The notes: a model not told the origin generated them from the sequence alone. Positions 36,333-46,207 are shown, counted from the first letter of the stretch. The stretch: 64,000 nucleotides of DNA from Providencia sp. R33 (GCF_019343475.1 NZ_CP072453.1:4464001-4528000); one strand, 5' to 3'. Translations and numbers: made by a program.

Positions 36333-36831
36333 CCAAGAAAAAGCTGAAGCCAAAAAGCGGTTAAACATGCGTGATCCGTGGCACTTACTTGCTACAGGGT
36401 TTGGCAGTGGGTTATCGCCAATTGTTCCCGGCACAATGGGGTCACTCGCTGCGATCCCATTTTGGTTGTTGATGATCAACCTGCCAGTATGGTTATGTTG
36501 GGCTATTATTGTGGTTGGTTTTATTATTGGTTGTTATATTTGCCAGCGTACGTCGGACGACATGAAAATTCATGATCACGGCAGTATCGTGTGGGATGAG
36601 TTTATCGGTATGTGGATCACACTGATGGCAATTCCTGTGGTAAATGTAGCGTGGGTTCTCACCGCATTTGTTGTTTTTCGTATTTACGACATGTGGAAGC
36701 CTTGGCCGATCCGTATTTTTGACCGTAAAGTCAGCGGCGGTTTTGGCATTATGATCGACGATATTATCGCGGCTATTTTTGCTTATTTCACCGTTTGGTT
36801 ATGCGTTTGGTATAAGCTCCTGCCATTTTAA
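36322..36831 (+). CDS. pgpA: PgpA, phosphatidylglycerophosphatase A
   Basis: 169-residue membrane phosphatase that yields phosphatidylglycerol. ATG 36322 has GGAAGG 5 bp upstream, within the end of thiL. Conserved DPWHLLATGFGSGLSPIVPGTMGSLAAIP, the acidic active-site stretch HDHGSIVWDEFIGMW and MWKPWPIRIFDRKV. Last gene of the operon, followed by a strong terminator. Confidence 0.96.
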   Translation: MATSQEKAEAKKRLNMRDPWHLLATGFGSGLSPIVPGTMGSLAAIPFWLLMINLPVWLCWAIIVVGFIIGCYICQRTSDDMKIHDHGSIVWDEFIGMWITLMAIPVVNVAWVLTAFVVFRIYDMWKPWPIRIFDRKVSGGFGIMIDDIIAAIFAYFTVWLCVWYKLLPF

Positions 36832-36842
36832 TCAGCAAAATG

Positions 36843-36877
36843 AGAAAGGCTATCAATGGATAGCCTTTCTTTTTTGC
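36843..36877 (+). terminator. pgpA terminator
   Basis: AGAAAGGCTATC-AATG-GATAGCCTTTCT with a following T-run, 12 bp after the pgpA stop. It lies between convergent pgpA and yaaU and marks the left boundary of the fix-cai block. Confidence 0.9.
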
Positions 36878-36897
36878 TTGTTAACATGTTTAAAATG

Positions 36898-38223
36898 TTA
36901 TTTTTTTCGACGACTAATTCCCATTACTGATGTTTGTGCTAACGTTAACCCTTTGGTTTCTGGCGCAAACAGTATCGAAACGACCAAACCTAATAACGAC
37001 ACTCCCGCCCCCATCAATACCACATTGCTAATACCATATTCGCTGATAAACACAGGCAGAGCCCACGTAGAAAAGATGGTTCCGATACGGCTAATCGACA
37101 TGATCACGCCAACGGCTGAAGCTCGGATATCGGTTGGGAACAGTTCATTTGGGTACAGCCATTGCAAGATCCCTGGCCCCCCAGAGAAAAAGGCGTAGAT
37201 CCCAAACATAATGATCACCAGACAGATCCCAAGGTTGGAGAAGAGCCCGAGGATCGCTAGTGCAAGTGTCATAATGGCAAAGCTGCCAATAAGTAAAGGG
37301 CGTCTGCCCATTTTATTGAGCCAATACATCGCAGGTATACAGCCTAACATAAAGAATAGGCTGATCACGACGTTACCGAGCGCGGCATTTTTACCTTGAT
37401 CCCAACCGAGCTGCCCAACGATTTGTGGGCCGAAGGTATAGATAGCGAACATCGGGATCACTTGGCAAGTCCAAATAATCGCGGTAAATAAGACAAAAGA
37501 AAAATGACGTTTAGTGAATAGTTGCAGGAAATGTGTTTTTTTCTGTTCTTCAGCTTCAAAAATCACCGGCTGGCCAAAGAGTTTTTTCATCATTTCTTCG
37601 CATTCTTTAATTCGCCCTTTGCGTATTAACCATAATGGAGACTCTGGCAAATCAAAGCGGCCGATCAGAATCACGATACACGGGATCACTGCACTGCCTA
37701 ACATCCAACGCCAGCCATCTTCGACATCATACAGCGCGTAGCCTACAAGGTTGGCGCAAGTTGCACCCACGTACCACATTGCTGCAATAAAGCCGACGGC
37801 AAATGCCCTTTGTTTCGTGTTTGAAAATTCGGTGATCATTGAGGTGGCAATGGGGTAGTCCGCACCAATTACGATACCAATCAAAAAGCGCATAAGAAGT
37901 AGTTGCAATGGTGTGGAGACAAACATGGTCGCGACAGAAATGACGCCGATTGCCACAATATCAATGAGGAACATTTTGCGCCGACCGACTTGGTCGCATA
38001 TGTAGCCAAAGAGCGATGTACCGATAAATAACCCGGCAAGGGTTGCTGCACCCAGTAAGCCTATCCACTCGCTGCTTAAATTGAGTACGGGGGTGAGTTG
38101 TTCAAGTGCGACACCGATCAAGACCAATACATAACCATCAAGAAAAGGCCCGCCGCTGCCCCATAGCATGATCCGCCGATGCACGGAGGAGAATTGAATA
38201 TCATCAAAACTTTTCGGTTTCAT
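36898..38223 (-). CDS. yaaU: YaaU, MFS transporter of the fix cluster
   Basis: 441-residue 12-helix major facilitator of the sugar-transporter type, very close to E. coli YaaU (443 aa). Seen: RRIMLWGSGGPFLDGYVLVLIG at the N-terminus, the MFS loop motif DQVGRRKM, PESPLWLIRKGR after helix 6, and NKMGRRPL in the second half. As in E. coli it follows fixX. The substrate is unknown; location suggests carnitine metabolism or a related acid. Confidence 0.92.
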   Translation of the reverse strand: MKPKSFDDIQFSSVHRRIMLWGSGGPFLDGYVLVLIGVALEQLTPVLNLSSEWIGLLGAATLAGLFIGTSLFGYICDQVGRRKMFLIDIVAIGVISVATMFVSTPLQLLLMRFLIGIVIGADYPIATSMITEFSNTKQRAFAVGFIAAMWYVGATCANLVGYALYDVEDGWRWMLGSAVIPCIVILIGRFDLPESPLWLIRKGRIKECEEMMKKLFGQPVIFEAEEQKKTHFLQLFTKRHFSFVLFTAIIWTCQVIPMFAIYTFGPQIVGQLGWDQGKNAALGNVVISLFFMLGCIPAMYWLNKMGRRPLLIGSFAIMTLALAILGLFSNLGICLVIIMFGIYAFFSGGPGILQWLYPNELFPTDIRASAVGVIMSISRIGTIFSTWALPVFISEYGISNVVLMGAGVSLLGLVVSILFAPETKGLTLAQTSVMGISRRKK

Positions 38224-38260
38224 TATGTATCCCAGTGTCAGCGTAAAGTACGCAATAAAG

Positions 38261-38287
38261 CTCTCGAAGCCTTTGAAACTTCGAGAG
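38261..38287 (-). terminator. Hairpin between fixX and yaaU
   Basis: A perfect 9-bp stem CTCTCGAAG/CTTCGAGAG. On the minus strand only CTTTATT follows, so it is a weak terminator or attenuator that may lower yaaU expression relative to fixABCX. Confidence 0.5.
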
Positions 38288-38296
38288 TAATGCTAA

Positions 38297-38584
38297 TCAG
38301 CCGTAACGAAATTCAATGCCGAAAGTGCCGCGTGGGTATTCCCACTTTTCGAGTGCACCCTCTAAACCTAAAATACGGCAGGTACCGCACTCAAGGCAGC
38401 CGGCATAGTCAAAACGGACTGAGCCATCTTCTTGTTTTTTATATAAACCTGCGGGGCAGGCCTTTGTTAATGTGTCGAGCACTTGCATATCTGGGTGCTC
38501 TTTGATGACGATATGTGGATTTTCTTCGTCGACATTAAATTTATTAATGCCAAGTTTGACGTCCACGTTAACTGGTTGGCTCAT
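38297..38584 (-). CDS. fixX: FixX, ferredoxin-like protein
   Basis: 95-residue ferredoxin-like electron carrier, same length as E. coli FixX. Cysteine set CPAG and CLECGTC in the C-terminal half, with RFDYAGCLECGTCRILG and the end WEYPRGTFGIEFRYG. It overlaps the end of fixC by 4 bp. Receives electrons from FixC. Confidence 0.96.
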   Translation of the reverse strand: MSQPVNVDVKLGINKFNVDEENPHIVIKEHPDMQVLDTLTKACPAGLYKKQEDGSVRFDYAGCLECGTCRILGLEGALEKWEYPRGTFGIEFRYG

Positions 38585-39867
38585 ATTGCTCTCACTCCTT
38601 TAATTCCATCCTTGATTAAATTCATGAAGCCCACTTTTTTCGCATGTTGCAGCATGGTTTTACGCAGTGGAACAGGCGCTTCATCTGAGATGGTAAACAG
38701 TTTTTTCGCAATCCCCACCGCCATTTCTGGGTAAGCCGTAAACATGCGTGGGTTATCTAAGAATTCAGGCATTTTTTGGTACATTTTCATGTCCCGAAGT
38801 GGGCCTTCATTTAATAATGTGAGATATTCACTTAACCCCTGTTTACTGAAATCTTCTTTTTTCATTGCGTTAAGTACAGTTTTGGCTGCAGCTTCCCCAG
38901 AAGCAACTGCTAAATCCATGCCGCGAATGGTAAAGCCAAGATTCATACACATGCCCGCTGCATCACCCGCAATTAACACGCCATCACGGACAAGCTCAGA
39001 CTGCATTTTTAAACCCGCTTCTGGCACAACGTGAGCTGCGTATTCAATCATTTTGCCGCCTTCAATTAACGTGGCGACCGCGGGGTGCTGTTTAAAATCC
39101 TCTAACATTTGTGGAATGGATTTCTTGGCATCTTTGATATGATGCAGGCCACAAACCAGGCCTAAAGAAACCGTATCCTCATTGGTATATAAGAACCCTC
39201 CGCCCATTAGTCCATCAGTTGGTGAGCCCGCAAATAACCATGCAACACCTTCATTGTCTTTAATATTGAAGCGGTTACATAAAACATCTTTAGGGAGTTC
39301 GATTAACTCTTTCACCCCAACGGCAACATGTTCAGCACTCACACGTTTTGTCATGCCAATTTGCTCAGCGAGCAGTGAGTTTACCCCATCTGCCAAAATG
39401 ACCACTTTGGCTTCAAGCACATCGCCATCCGCTTCGACACCGACAATCTTGCCATCTCGTTCGACCAGTTTATCAACACGGATACCCGTAATACATTGCG
39501 CTCCCGCATTTTCAGCTTGTTCTACCAGCCATGGGTCGAGTTTTCCACGTAAAACAGACCAAGATGTTTCATCTGGGCTTTGTTCTGCACTATTTTGGAA
39601 GTCGACTGTGACGGCGCCCGTATCGGTCATAAATGACAGTCGTTCACGGGTGATCATGCGCTCGATAGGCGCTTCTTGGGTAAATCCAGGAATAATGCGT
39701 TCTAAACTGTGGGCGTACATTCGCCCGCCAGTGACGTTCTTTCCGCCTGCGTAGTTTCCTCTTTCAATTAGGAGAACTTGCGCACCTTCACGGGCAAGAA
39801 CCAGTGCAGCGACAGAGCCCGCAAGGCCTGCGCCAACAATGATCGCATCAAAAATATCATCGGACAT
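38581..39867 (-). CDS. fixC: FixC, flavoprotein quinone-oxidoreductase-like
   Basis: 428-residue FAD protein related to ETF-quinone oxidoreductase. The start at ATG 39867, with TTGGAG upstream, gives MSDDIFDAIIVGAGLAGSVAAL, a clean Rossmann FAD motif (GxGxxG); the frame opens 14 codons further but without support. Also the second FAD motif GVLIAGDAAGMCMNLGFTIRG. Takes electrons from FixAB to FixX for crotonobetaine reduction. Confidence 0.95.
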   Translation of the reverse strand: MSDDIFDAIIVGAGLAGSVAALVLAREGAQVLLIERGNYAGGKNVTGGRMYAHSLERIIPGFTQEAPIERMITRERLSFMTDTGAVTVDFQNSAEQSPDETSWSVLRGKLDPWLVEQAENAGAQCITGIRVDKLVERDGKIVGVEADGDVLEAKVVILADGVNSLLAEQIGMTKRVSAEHVAVGVKELIELPKDVLCNRFNIKDNEGVAWLFAGSPTDGLMGGGFLYTNEDTVSLGLVCGLHHIKDAKKSIPQMLEDFKQHPAVATLIEGGKMIEYAAHVVPEAGLKMQSELVRDGVLIAGDAAGMCMNLGFTIRGMDLAVASGEAAAKTVLNAMKKEDFSKQGLSEYLTLLNEGPLRDMKMYQKMPEFLDNPRMFTAYPEMAVGIAKKLFTISDEAPVPLRKTMLQHAKKVGFMNLIKDGIKGVRAI

Positions 39868-39919
39868 AGTTTCTCCAAATCTTACAAAGCAGTGGAGCCA
39901 ACGCTCCACTGCGATAGGC

Positions 39920-40861
39920 TTATTTCGCCAATTGCTGCGTTAAAGCAGGCAGAATTTTGAATAAATCACCGACAATGCCGTAATCGGCAAATTGGAAGAT
40001 TGGCGCGTTTTTATCTTTGTTAATGGCAACGATAGTTTGTGCGCCATTTGCCCCGACCATATGCTGAATTTGCCCTGAAATACCAACTGCAAGGTACAGT
40101 TCAGGTTTGAGCATTAGGTTGGAAATTCCAACGTAACGCTCGTGTTCCATCCATTTTTCGTTTTCAGCGACAGGGCGGGAGCAGGCGATTTCAGCGCCAA
40201 TGGCATCTGCAAGGTTTTTCGCAATCGCAATATTCTCTTGGCTGCCAATCCCACGACCGACACTCACCACAAGGCGAGCTTTGTCTAATTCCACGGAGTT
40301 GCCTGCTTTTTTCTGAACCGAGGTACGTATAACAGATTGTTTTGGTTCGACCCATTGTGCAGTCTGAGTTGCGCCGCTACGTGATGCATCACTTGTAGCC
40401 GCGTCAAAGGTGCCTGTGGTAACGGTTGCAATGGAAAAGACGCTATTCAAGGTTTCTTGACCAAAAGCTAAGCCACCGTAAACCATATGTTTAATGACTG
40501 CTTTGTCGGCTTCGACAGAAATCGATGCCGCATCATTCGATACAGCGGCTTGTAATCTTGCACCTAAGCGGGCGGCCAGTAATTTGCCACGACGCGTATT
40601 TGGTAATAACAATAAGCCTTTGTCGCCATGTTGTTTGATGGTCGCAACGATGGTATCAGCGTAGTCTTCCAAAATACGGTCATCTGGTTTGCCCGTTAAT
40701 TGAAATACTTGTGTTGCACCTAATTGAAATGCTTGGGAACTTTGCGCTTCATCTAATGCTAATACATTCACTTGCTCACCAAGGGTGAGTGCTCCGCCAA
40801 TCAGTTCGGGTAGGCGAGAAGTCATATCACTAAAGACCCAAACGGTTGATAATTTGCTCAT
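39920..40861 (-). CDS. fixB: FixB, electron transfer flavoprotein alpha subunit
   Basis: 313-residue ETF alpha-like subunit, identical in length to E. coli FixB. The C-terminal FAD-binding domain shows VSVGRGIGSQENIAIAKNLADAIGAEIACSRP and YLAVGISGQIQHMVGANGAQTIVAINKD. It follows fixA by 11 bp. Confidence 0.96.
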   Translation of the reverse strand: MSKLSTVWVFSDMTSRLPELIGGALTLGEQVNVLALDEAQSSQAFQLGATQVFQLTGKPDDRILEDYADTIVATIKQHGDKGLLLLPNTRRGKLLAARLGARLQAAVSNDAASISVEADKAVIKHMVYGGLAFGQETLNSVFSIATVTTGTFDAATSDASRSGATQTAQWVEPKQSVIRTSVQKKAGNSVELDKARLVVSVGRGIGSQENIAIAKNLADAIGAEIACSRPVAENEKWMEHERYVGISNLMLKPELYLAVGISGQIQHMVGANGAQTIVAINKDKNAPIFQFADYGIVGDLFKILPALTQQLAK

Positions 40862-40872
40862 GACGCCTCCGA

Positions 40873-41643
40873 TTAAATAATTTTTCTTAAATGTTCAGCA
40901 AACTGTGCAATTTGGTCGTCGCCATCACCTTCAATAATGATGCGCTGACGTACTTTTTGCTGCGGTGCCGCAATAGACTGCGCCGATAAAGCGGCGATAT
41001 CAGTGAGGGCAATATCTGCAATGCCCCAAGCTTGAACGGGTTTTTTCGCAGCGCCTAAAATTGCTTTCATGGATGGAATAGCAGGGACGTTAATGTCGGA
41101 GGTCACAGCAATAATGGCTGGCAGCGGGAGCGACAATGTTTCAATTTCATCTTCAAGTTCACGCTCAACCACAATGTTATCAGCCCCAAGAGACACAATC
41201 TTCTTCACGCCATTAATGGCAGGAATTTGCAGGCTTTCACCCAGTAGAATGCTGACTTGCTGTGCATTGAGGTCAGCAGAGCCATCACCACAAATGATTA
41301 AGTCAAAACCTATTTTTTGTGCAGCTGCACCGAGGGCAATCGCACTTTGATTAGGAAGGGCATGTTCGAATTGGTCATCAATAACCACCACCAATTCATC
41401 TGGGCCGCGGGATAACACATCTTTACGGCCTTTCATGTTGGTTAGCGCTTTGCCACCAATACTTAACGCTGTAATTTTGCTATCGGGTTGTTGTGCTTTA
41501 ATTTGATTAGCCGCTTCGATGGCATTTAAATCATATTGACTAATTTTGGTATCCGCACGAGAAAAGTCTAAAGAGCCATCTGAGCTATTAATAATAATAT
41601 CTTGTTCATCAGGAACAGATTTATAGCATGTAATAATATTCAT
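40873..41643 (-). CDS. fixA: FixA, electron transfer flavoprotein beta subunit
   Basis: 256-residue ETF beta-like subunit, same length as E. coli FixA. Motifs: YKSVPDEQDI, ISQYDLNAIEAANQI, and ICGDGSADLNAQQVSILLGE. First gene of the fixABCX-yaaU operon, divergent from caiT across 504 bp that holds the presumed CaiF and CRP sites. Confidence 0.96.
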   Translation of the reverse strand: MNIITCYKSVPDEQDIIINSSDGSLDFSRADTKISQYDLNAIEAANQIKAQQPDSKITALSIGGKALTNMKGRKDVLSRGPDELVVVIDDQFEHALPNQSAIALGAAAQKIGFDLIICGDGSADLNAQQVSILLGESLQIPAINGVKKIVSLGADNIVVERELEDEIETLSLPLPAIIAVTSDINVPAIPSMKAILGAAKKPVQAWGIADIALTDIAALSAQSIAAPQQKVRQRIIIEGDGDDQIAQFAEHLRKII

Positions 41644-41741
41644 TACATCTCCTAAAAATATATTTAATAAATATGATCCGTTTTGGTTTCGGATTATATA
41701 ATTATCATGAACTGGATATTTAAAAATAAAACTTAGGTCAC

Positions 41742-41867
41742 CAATATTGAAAACTTGAAATTAAAGGCGCTTTAAATATTCATACTGCTACCTTACTCAC
41801 CAATATTGTAAAAATCATCAACTTAGCGACGAAATGTTCAATATTGCTACCCTAATCACCAATACTG
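41742..41867. promoter_or_regulatory. CaiF-operator-like repeats in the fixA-caiT divergent region
   Basis: TCACCAATA(T/C)TG occurs three times in the same orientation (core CAATATTG at 41742-41749, 41801-41808 and CAATACTG at 41860-41867). The second and third are each preceded, 13 bp upstream, by a partner half-site (CATACTG ending 41787; CAATATTG at 41839-41846), with a near-identical 13-bp spacer CTACC-T-A-TCAC. This matches the half-site/13-bp spacer layout recalled for E. coli CaiF. The three cores recur at a period of exactly 59 bp. Confidence 0.65.
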
Positions 41868-41976
41868 AAGGTATTTAATAACATCGTCGTTACACTATAT
41901 TTTATCCATTTGTATTTATTGATTATTTACATAATAAAAACGCGAAAAAATAGTAACAAATATTTATCACGAATAA

Positions 41977-41998
41977 TATTGTGACCTTAATAACAGAA
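41977..41998 (+). promoter_or_regulatory. Candidate CRP site upstream of caiT
   Basis: TGTGA-CCTTAA-TAACA at 41980-41995 has a perfect left half and four of five bases in the right half. CRP control of cai and fix is established in E. coli. It lies about 150 bp before the caiT start. Confidence 0.5.
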
Positions 41999-42147
41999 TT
42001 GTTAATGACGAGCCGACATGATTTGAATAGTGATTGGATTAATAGTTAATTAAATTTATGGGAATTAAATAATAAATAAGTGGTGAGGTATTGAGAATAA
42101 TATCTATTTTAAAACTTATGCATTAAATAATAAATCGGGATCGAACT

Positions 42148-43665
42148 ATGAGCAAAGAAAATAAAAAGGGTGGGATAGAACCTAAAGTGTTTTTTCCTCC
42201 ATTGATCATTGTTGGACTATTGTGTTGGTTAACCGTCCGTGACCTTGATGCTTCGAATGAAGTGATCAACCAAGTGTTTAGCTACGTGACAAACGTGTGG
42301 GGCTGGGCATTTGAATGGTATATGGTCGTGATGTTTGGTGGTTGGTTTTGGTTGATTTTAGGGCCATATGCCAAAAAACGCCTAGGGGAAGAGAAGCCTG
42401 AGTTTAGCCGCGCGAGCTGGATTTTCATGATGTTCGCTTCGTGTACATCAGCAGCGGTGCTTTTCTGGGGGTCTATTGAAATTTATTATTATATTTCAAC
42501 GCCACCTTTTGAATTTGCACCTTATTCAACTCAGGCGAAAAGTATTGGGCTGGCCTATAGCTTATTCCACTGGGGGCCATTACCGTGGGCAACATATAGC
42601 TTCTTAACTGTCGCCTTTGGTTACTTCTTCTTTGTGCGTAAAATGGATGTTATCCGCCCAAGTAGCACATTAGTACCGCTGGTGGGTGAAAAGCATGTTA
42701 ATGGTTGGTTCGGGACAATCGTTGATAACTTCTATTTAGTCGCGTTAATCCTCGCAATGGGTACCAGCTTAGGGTTAGCAACACCACTAGTCACTGAGTG
42801 TATTCAGTATTTATTTGGGATCCCGCATACCTTACAGCTCGATGCGATCATCATTTTCTGTTGGATCATTTTGAACGCAATTTGTGTGGCATTTGGTTTG
42901 CAAAAAGGGGTGAAAATTGCCAGTGATGTGCGTAGCTACCTGAGCTTCTTAATGCTTGGGTGGGTGTTCATTGTCGGCGGTGCAAGTTTTATCGTTAACT
43001 ACTTTACCGATTCTATCGGGGTATTAATGATGTATATGCCACGCATGCTGTTCTATACAGATGCGGTCGGTAAAAGCGGTTTCCCACAAGGCTGGACAGT
43101 ATTCTATTGGGCTTGGTGGGTTATCTATGCTATCCAAATGTGTATTTTCCTCGCACGTATCTCTAAAGGTCGTACTGTTCGTGAACTGTGTATTGGTATG
43201 GTTGCGGGTCTGACCGCAGGTACCACGCTGATTTGGACGATTTTAGGCAGTAACACACTGCAACTTGTTGACCAAAACATTATTAACATTCCAAAACTGA
43301 TTGATGAGTTTGGCGTTCCACGCGCCATCATTGAGACATGGGCTGCCTTACCTTTGAGCACTGTAACAATTTGGGGCTTCTTCATCCTCTGCTTTATCGC
43401 CACAGTGACACTAATTAATGCCTGTTCCTACACCCTCGCTATGTCGACTTGTCGCGCAGTGAAAGACGGTGAAGAGCCGCCATTGTTAGTGCGCATCGGC
43501 TGGTCTGTCTTAGTGGGTGTCATCGGCATTGTTTTATTGGCACTCGGCGGATTGAAACCAATTCAAACAGCGATAATTGCTGGAGGATGCCCACTTTTTT
43601 TCGTCAACATTATGGTAACGCTCTCGTTTATTAAAGATGCCAAAGTGCATTGGAAAGATGACTAA
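42148..43665 (+). CDS. caiT: CaiT, L-carnitine/gamma-butyrobetaine antiporter
   Basis: 505-residue BCCT-family exchanger (E. coli 504) with 12 predicted helices, importing carnitine in exchange for gamma-butyrobetaine. Conserved tryptophan-rich segments IYYYISTPPFEFAPYS, YSLFHWGPLPWATYS and QGWTVFYWAWWVIYAIQM (the WAWW substrate box) are intact. First gene of caiTABCDE. A GGGA precedes the ATG. Confidence 0.97.
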   Translation: MSKENKKGGIEPKVFFPPLIIVGLLCWLTVRDLDASNEVINQVFSYVTNVWGWAFEWYMVVMFGGWFWLILGPYAKKRLGEEKPEFSRASWIFMMFASCTSAAVLFWGSIEIYYYISTPPFEFAPYSTQAKSIGLAYSLFHWGPLPWATYSFLTVAFGYFFFVRKMDVIRPSSTLVPLVGEKHVNGWFGTIVDNFYLVALILAMGTSLGLATPLVTECIQYLFGIPHTLQLDAIIIFCWIILNAICVAFGLQKGVKIASDVRSYLSFLMLGWVFIVGGASFIVNYFTDSIGVLMMYMPRMLFYTDAVGKSGFPQGWTVFYWAWWVIYAIQMCIFLARISKGRTVRELCIGMVAGLTAGTTLIWTILGSNTLQLVDQNIINIPKLIDEFGVPRAIIETWAALPLSTVTIWGFFILCFIATVTLINACSYTLAMSTCRAVKDGEEPPLLVRIGWSVLVGVIGIVLLALGGLKPIQTAIIAGGCPLFFVNIMVTLSFIKDAKVHWKDD

Positions 43666-43699
43666 TTTACTCAGAAACAACATTTAAGAGGTTATTGAT

Positions 43700-44842
43700 A
43701 TGGATTTTAGATTGAATGATGAGCAGGAACTGTTTGTCGCAGGGATCCGTGAACTGATGGCCAGTGAAAACTGGGAAAGCTACTTCGCACAATGTGACCG
43801 TGACAGCCAATATCCTGAACGTTTTGTGAAAGCGTTAGCGGATATGGAAATCGATAACCTGCTGATCCCAGAAGAACACGGTGGTTTAAACGCAGGCTTT
43901 ATCACCGTTGCTGCGGTGTGGATGGAGCTGGGTCGTTTAGGTGCGCCAACTTACGTGCTGTACCAACTACCGGGTGGCTTCAATACCGTGCTTCGTGAAG
44001 GGACTCAAGAGCAGATTGATAAAATCATGGCGTTCCGCGGTACAGGGAAGCAAATGTGGAACTCGGCAATTACTGAGCCGGGCGCGGGTTCTGACGTGGG
44101 TAGCCTGCAAACCACTTATCAGCGCCGTAACGGTAAAGTTTACCTGAACGGAAGCAAATGTTTTATCACCAGTAGCGCTTACACACCATACATTGTGGTA
44201 ATGAGTCGCGACGCGGATTCACCGGATAAACCTGTCTTTACTGAATGGTTTTTGGATATGAGCAAACCAGGTATCAAGGTTAACAAACTTGAAAAACTGG
44301 GCCTGCGCATGGACAGCTGCTGTGAAATTACCTTTGATAACGTCGAGCTGGATGAAAAAGACATGTTCGGTCGCGAAGGTAACGGCTTTAACCGCGTAAA
44401 AGAAGAGTTTGACCACGAACGTTTCTTGGTGGCGCTGACTAACTACGGTACAGCAATGTGCGCATTTGAAGATGCGGCGCGTTATGCCAACCAACGTGTT
44501 CAATTCGGTGAAGCGATTGGTCGTTACCAATTAATTCAAGAAAAATTTGCACATATGGCGATCAAGCTCAATTCAATGCGCAACATGTTATACGAAACTG
44601 CATGGAAGAGTGATAACGGGCTGATCACCTCAGGTGATGCAGCTATGTGTAAATACTTCTGTGCAAATGCCGCATTCGAAGTGGTGGACTCTGCGATGCA
44701 AGTACTGGGTGGCGTTGGTATCGCGGGTGAACATCGGATCGCACGTTTCTGGCGCGACCTGCGTGTTGACCGCGTATCAGGTGGTTCAGATGAAATGCAA
44801 ATACTGACACTAGGCCGCAGTGTACTGAAACAGTACCGCTAA
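43700..44842 (+). CDS. caiA: CaiA, crotonobetainyl-CoA reductase
   Basis: 380-residue acyl-CoA dehydrogenase-fold flavoenzyme, E. coli length, reducing crotonobetainyl-CoA to gamma-butyrobetainyl-CoA with electrons from FixABCX. Family signatures: ITEPGAGSDVGSLQT, NGSKCFITSSAYTPY, and the C-terminal QVLGGVGIAGEHRIARFWRDLRVDRVSGGSDEMQ. Confidence 0.97.
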   Translation: MDFRLNDEQELFVAGIRELMASENWESYFAQCDRDSQYPERFVKALADMEIDNLLIPEEHGGLNAGFITVAAVWMELGRLGAPTYVLYQLPGGFNTVLREGTQEQIDKIMAFRGTGKQMWNSAITEPGAGSDVGSLQTTYQRRNGKVYLNGSKCFITSSAYTPYIVVMSRDADSPDKPVFTEWFLDMSKPGIKVNKLEKLGLRMDSCCEITFDNVELDEKDMFGREGNGFNRVKEEFDHERFLVALTNYGTAMCAFEDAARYANQRVQFGEAIGRYQLIQEKFAHMAIKLNSMRNMLYETAWKSDNGLITSGDAAMCKYFCANAAFEVVDSAMQVLGGVGIAGEHRIARFWRDLRVDRVSGGSDEMQILTLGRSVLKQYR

Positions 44843-44914
44843 TGACGTAACCGTCGTGGATTGGCCCTTTGACCAAAGTTAGAGGGTCAACCGAGTTTCA
44901 CAGGAGAATCGAAC

Positions 44915-46135
44915 ATGGCAGCGCATTTACCTATGCCTGAATTTGGCCCGCTTTCAGGGGTTAAAGTCGTATTTTCAGGAATTGAAATTGCAGGCCCATT
45001 CGCGGGACAAATGTTTGCGGAATGGGGCGCAGAAGTTATTTGGATTGAGAACGTGGCATGGGCCGACACTATCCGTGTCCAGCCAAATTACCCGCAACTT
45101 TCGCGACGTAATTTACGGGCGCTCTCATTGAATATCTTTAAGGATGAAGGACGAGAAGCATTTCTCAAGTTGATGGAAACGACGGATATATTTATTGAAG
45201 CAAGCAAAGGCCCTGCATTTGCTCGCCGCGGGATCACGGATGAAGTGCTGTGGGAGCACAATCCGAAATTGGTTATCGCTCACTTATCGGGCTTTGGCCA
45301 GTATGGCGATCCGCAATATACCAACCTTGCTGCATATAACACCATCGCTCAAGCCTTCAGTGGCTACCTTATTCAAAACGGTGATAAAGACCAACCGATG
45401 CCCGCTTTCCCATACACGGCAGACTATTTCTCTGGCATGACCGCCACAACCGCTGCATTAGCGGCGTTATATAAAGCGCGCGAAACAGGGAAAGGGGAAA
45501 GCATCGACGTGGCAATGTATGAAGTTATGCTGCGCATGGGGCAATACTTCATGATGGATTATTTCAATGGGGGTGAAGTTTGCCCACGTATGACCAAAGG
45601 GAAAGACCCGTATTACGCAGGTTGTGGTCTGTATAGCTGTAATGATGGCTATATTGTCATGGAAATTGTCGGTATCACGCAAATTCAAGAAATCTTCAAA
45701 GATATCGGCCTAGCGCATTTGCTGGGTACGCCTGAAATTCCAGAAGGTACGCAACTCATTCACCGTGTGGAATGCCCATATGGGCCACTCGTTGAAGAAA
45801 AACTAGATGAGTGGTTAGGCGCGCGTTCCATCGAAGAGGTACTTGCAAGGTTAGCCGAGCTAAATATTGCGAGCGCCAAAGTGTTAACCATTCCTGAGTT
45901 AGAAACTAACCCACAATATATTGCCCGTGAATCCATCACCAGTTGGCAAACCATGGACGGCGAAACCTGCAGTGGCCCAAATGTGATGCCAAAATTCAAA
46001 AACAATCCGGGGCAAATTTGGCGCGGTATGCCATCTCACGGCATGGATACTACTGAGATACTAAAAAACATTGGCTACAACGAAAATGATATTCGGGAGC
46101 TAGTCGATAAAGGGCTAGCCAAAATTGTTGAGTAA
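44915..46135 (+). CDS. caiB: CaiB, L-carnitine CoA-transferase
   Basis: 406-residue family III CoA-transferase that moves CoA between gamma-butyrobetaine, crotonobetaine and carnitine. The catalytic Asp is at residue 170 (PAFPYTADYFSG), equivalent to Asp169 of E. coli. CaiB-like hallmarks GIEIAGPFAGQMFAEWGAEVI and SLNIFKDEGRE. ATG 44915 has CAGGAGAA upstream. Confidence 0.97.
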   Translation: MAAHLPMPEFGPLSGVKVVFSGIEIAGPFAGQMFAEWGAEVIWIENVAWADTIRVQPNYPQLSRRNLRALSLNIFKDEGREAFLKLMETTDIFIEASKGPAFARRGITDEVLWEHNPKLVIAHLSGFGQYGDPQYTNLAAYNTIAQAFSGYLIQNGDKDQPMPAFPYTADYFSGMTATTAALAALYKARETGKGESIDVAMYEVMLRMGQYFMMDYFNGGEVCPRMTKGKDPYYAGCGLYSCNDGYIVMEIVGITQIQEIFKDIGLAHLLGTPEIPEGTQLIHRVECPYGPLVEEKLDEWLGARSIEEVLARLAELNIASAKVLTIPELETNPQYIARESITSWQTMDGETCSGPNVMPKFKNNPGQIWRGMPSHGMDTTEILKNIGYNENDIRELVDKGLAKIVE

Positions 46136-46207
46136 TTAAATGATTATTCAGGTCAATCTTTCCTGTTGGCCTGAATGTTCATTGGGGAAATAGAGGGAAA
46201 ACAATTA

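Noticed and set aside
46175..46207. Upstream ATG extending CaiC by 11 residues
   Set aside because: ATG 46208 has a good GAGGG spacing and matches the family N-terminus; the extension has no support.
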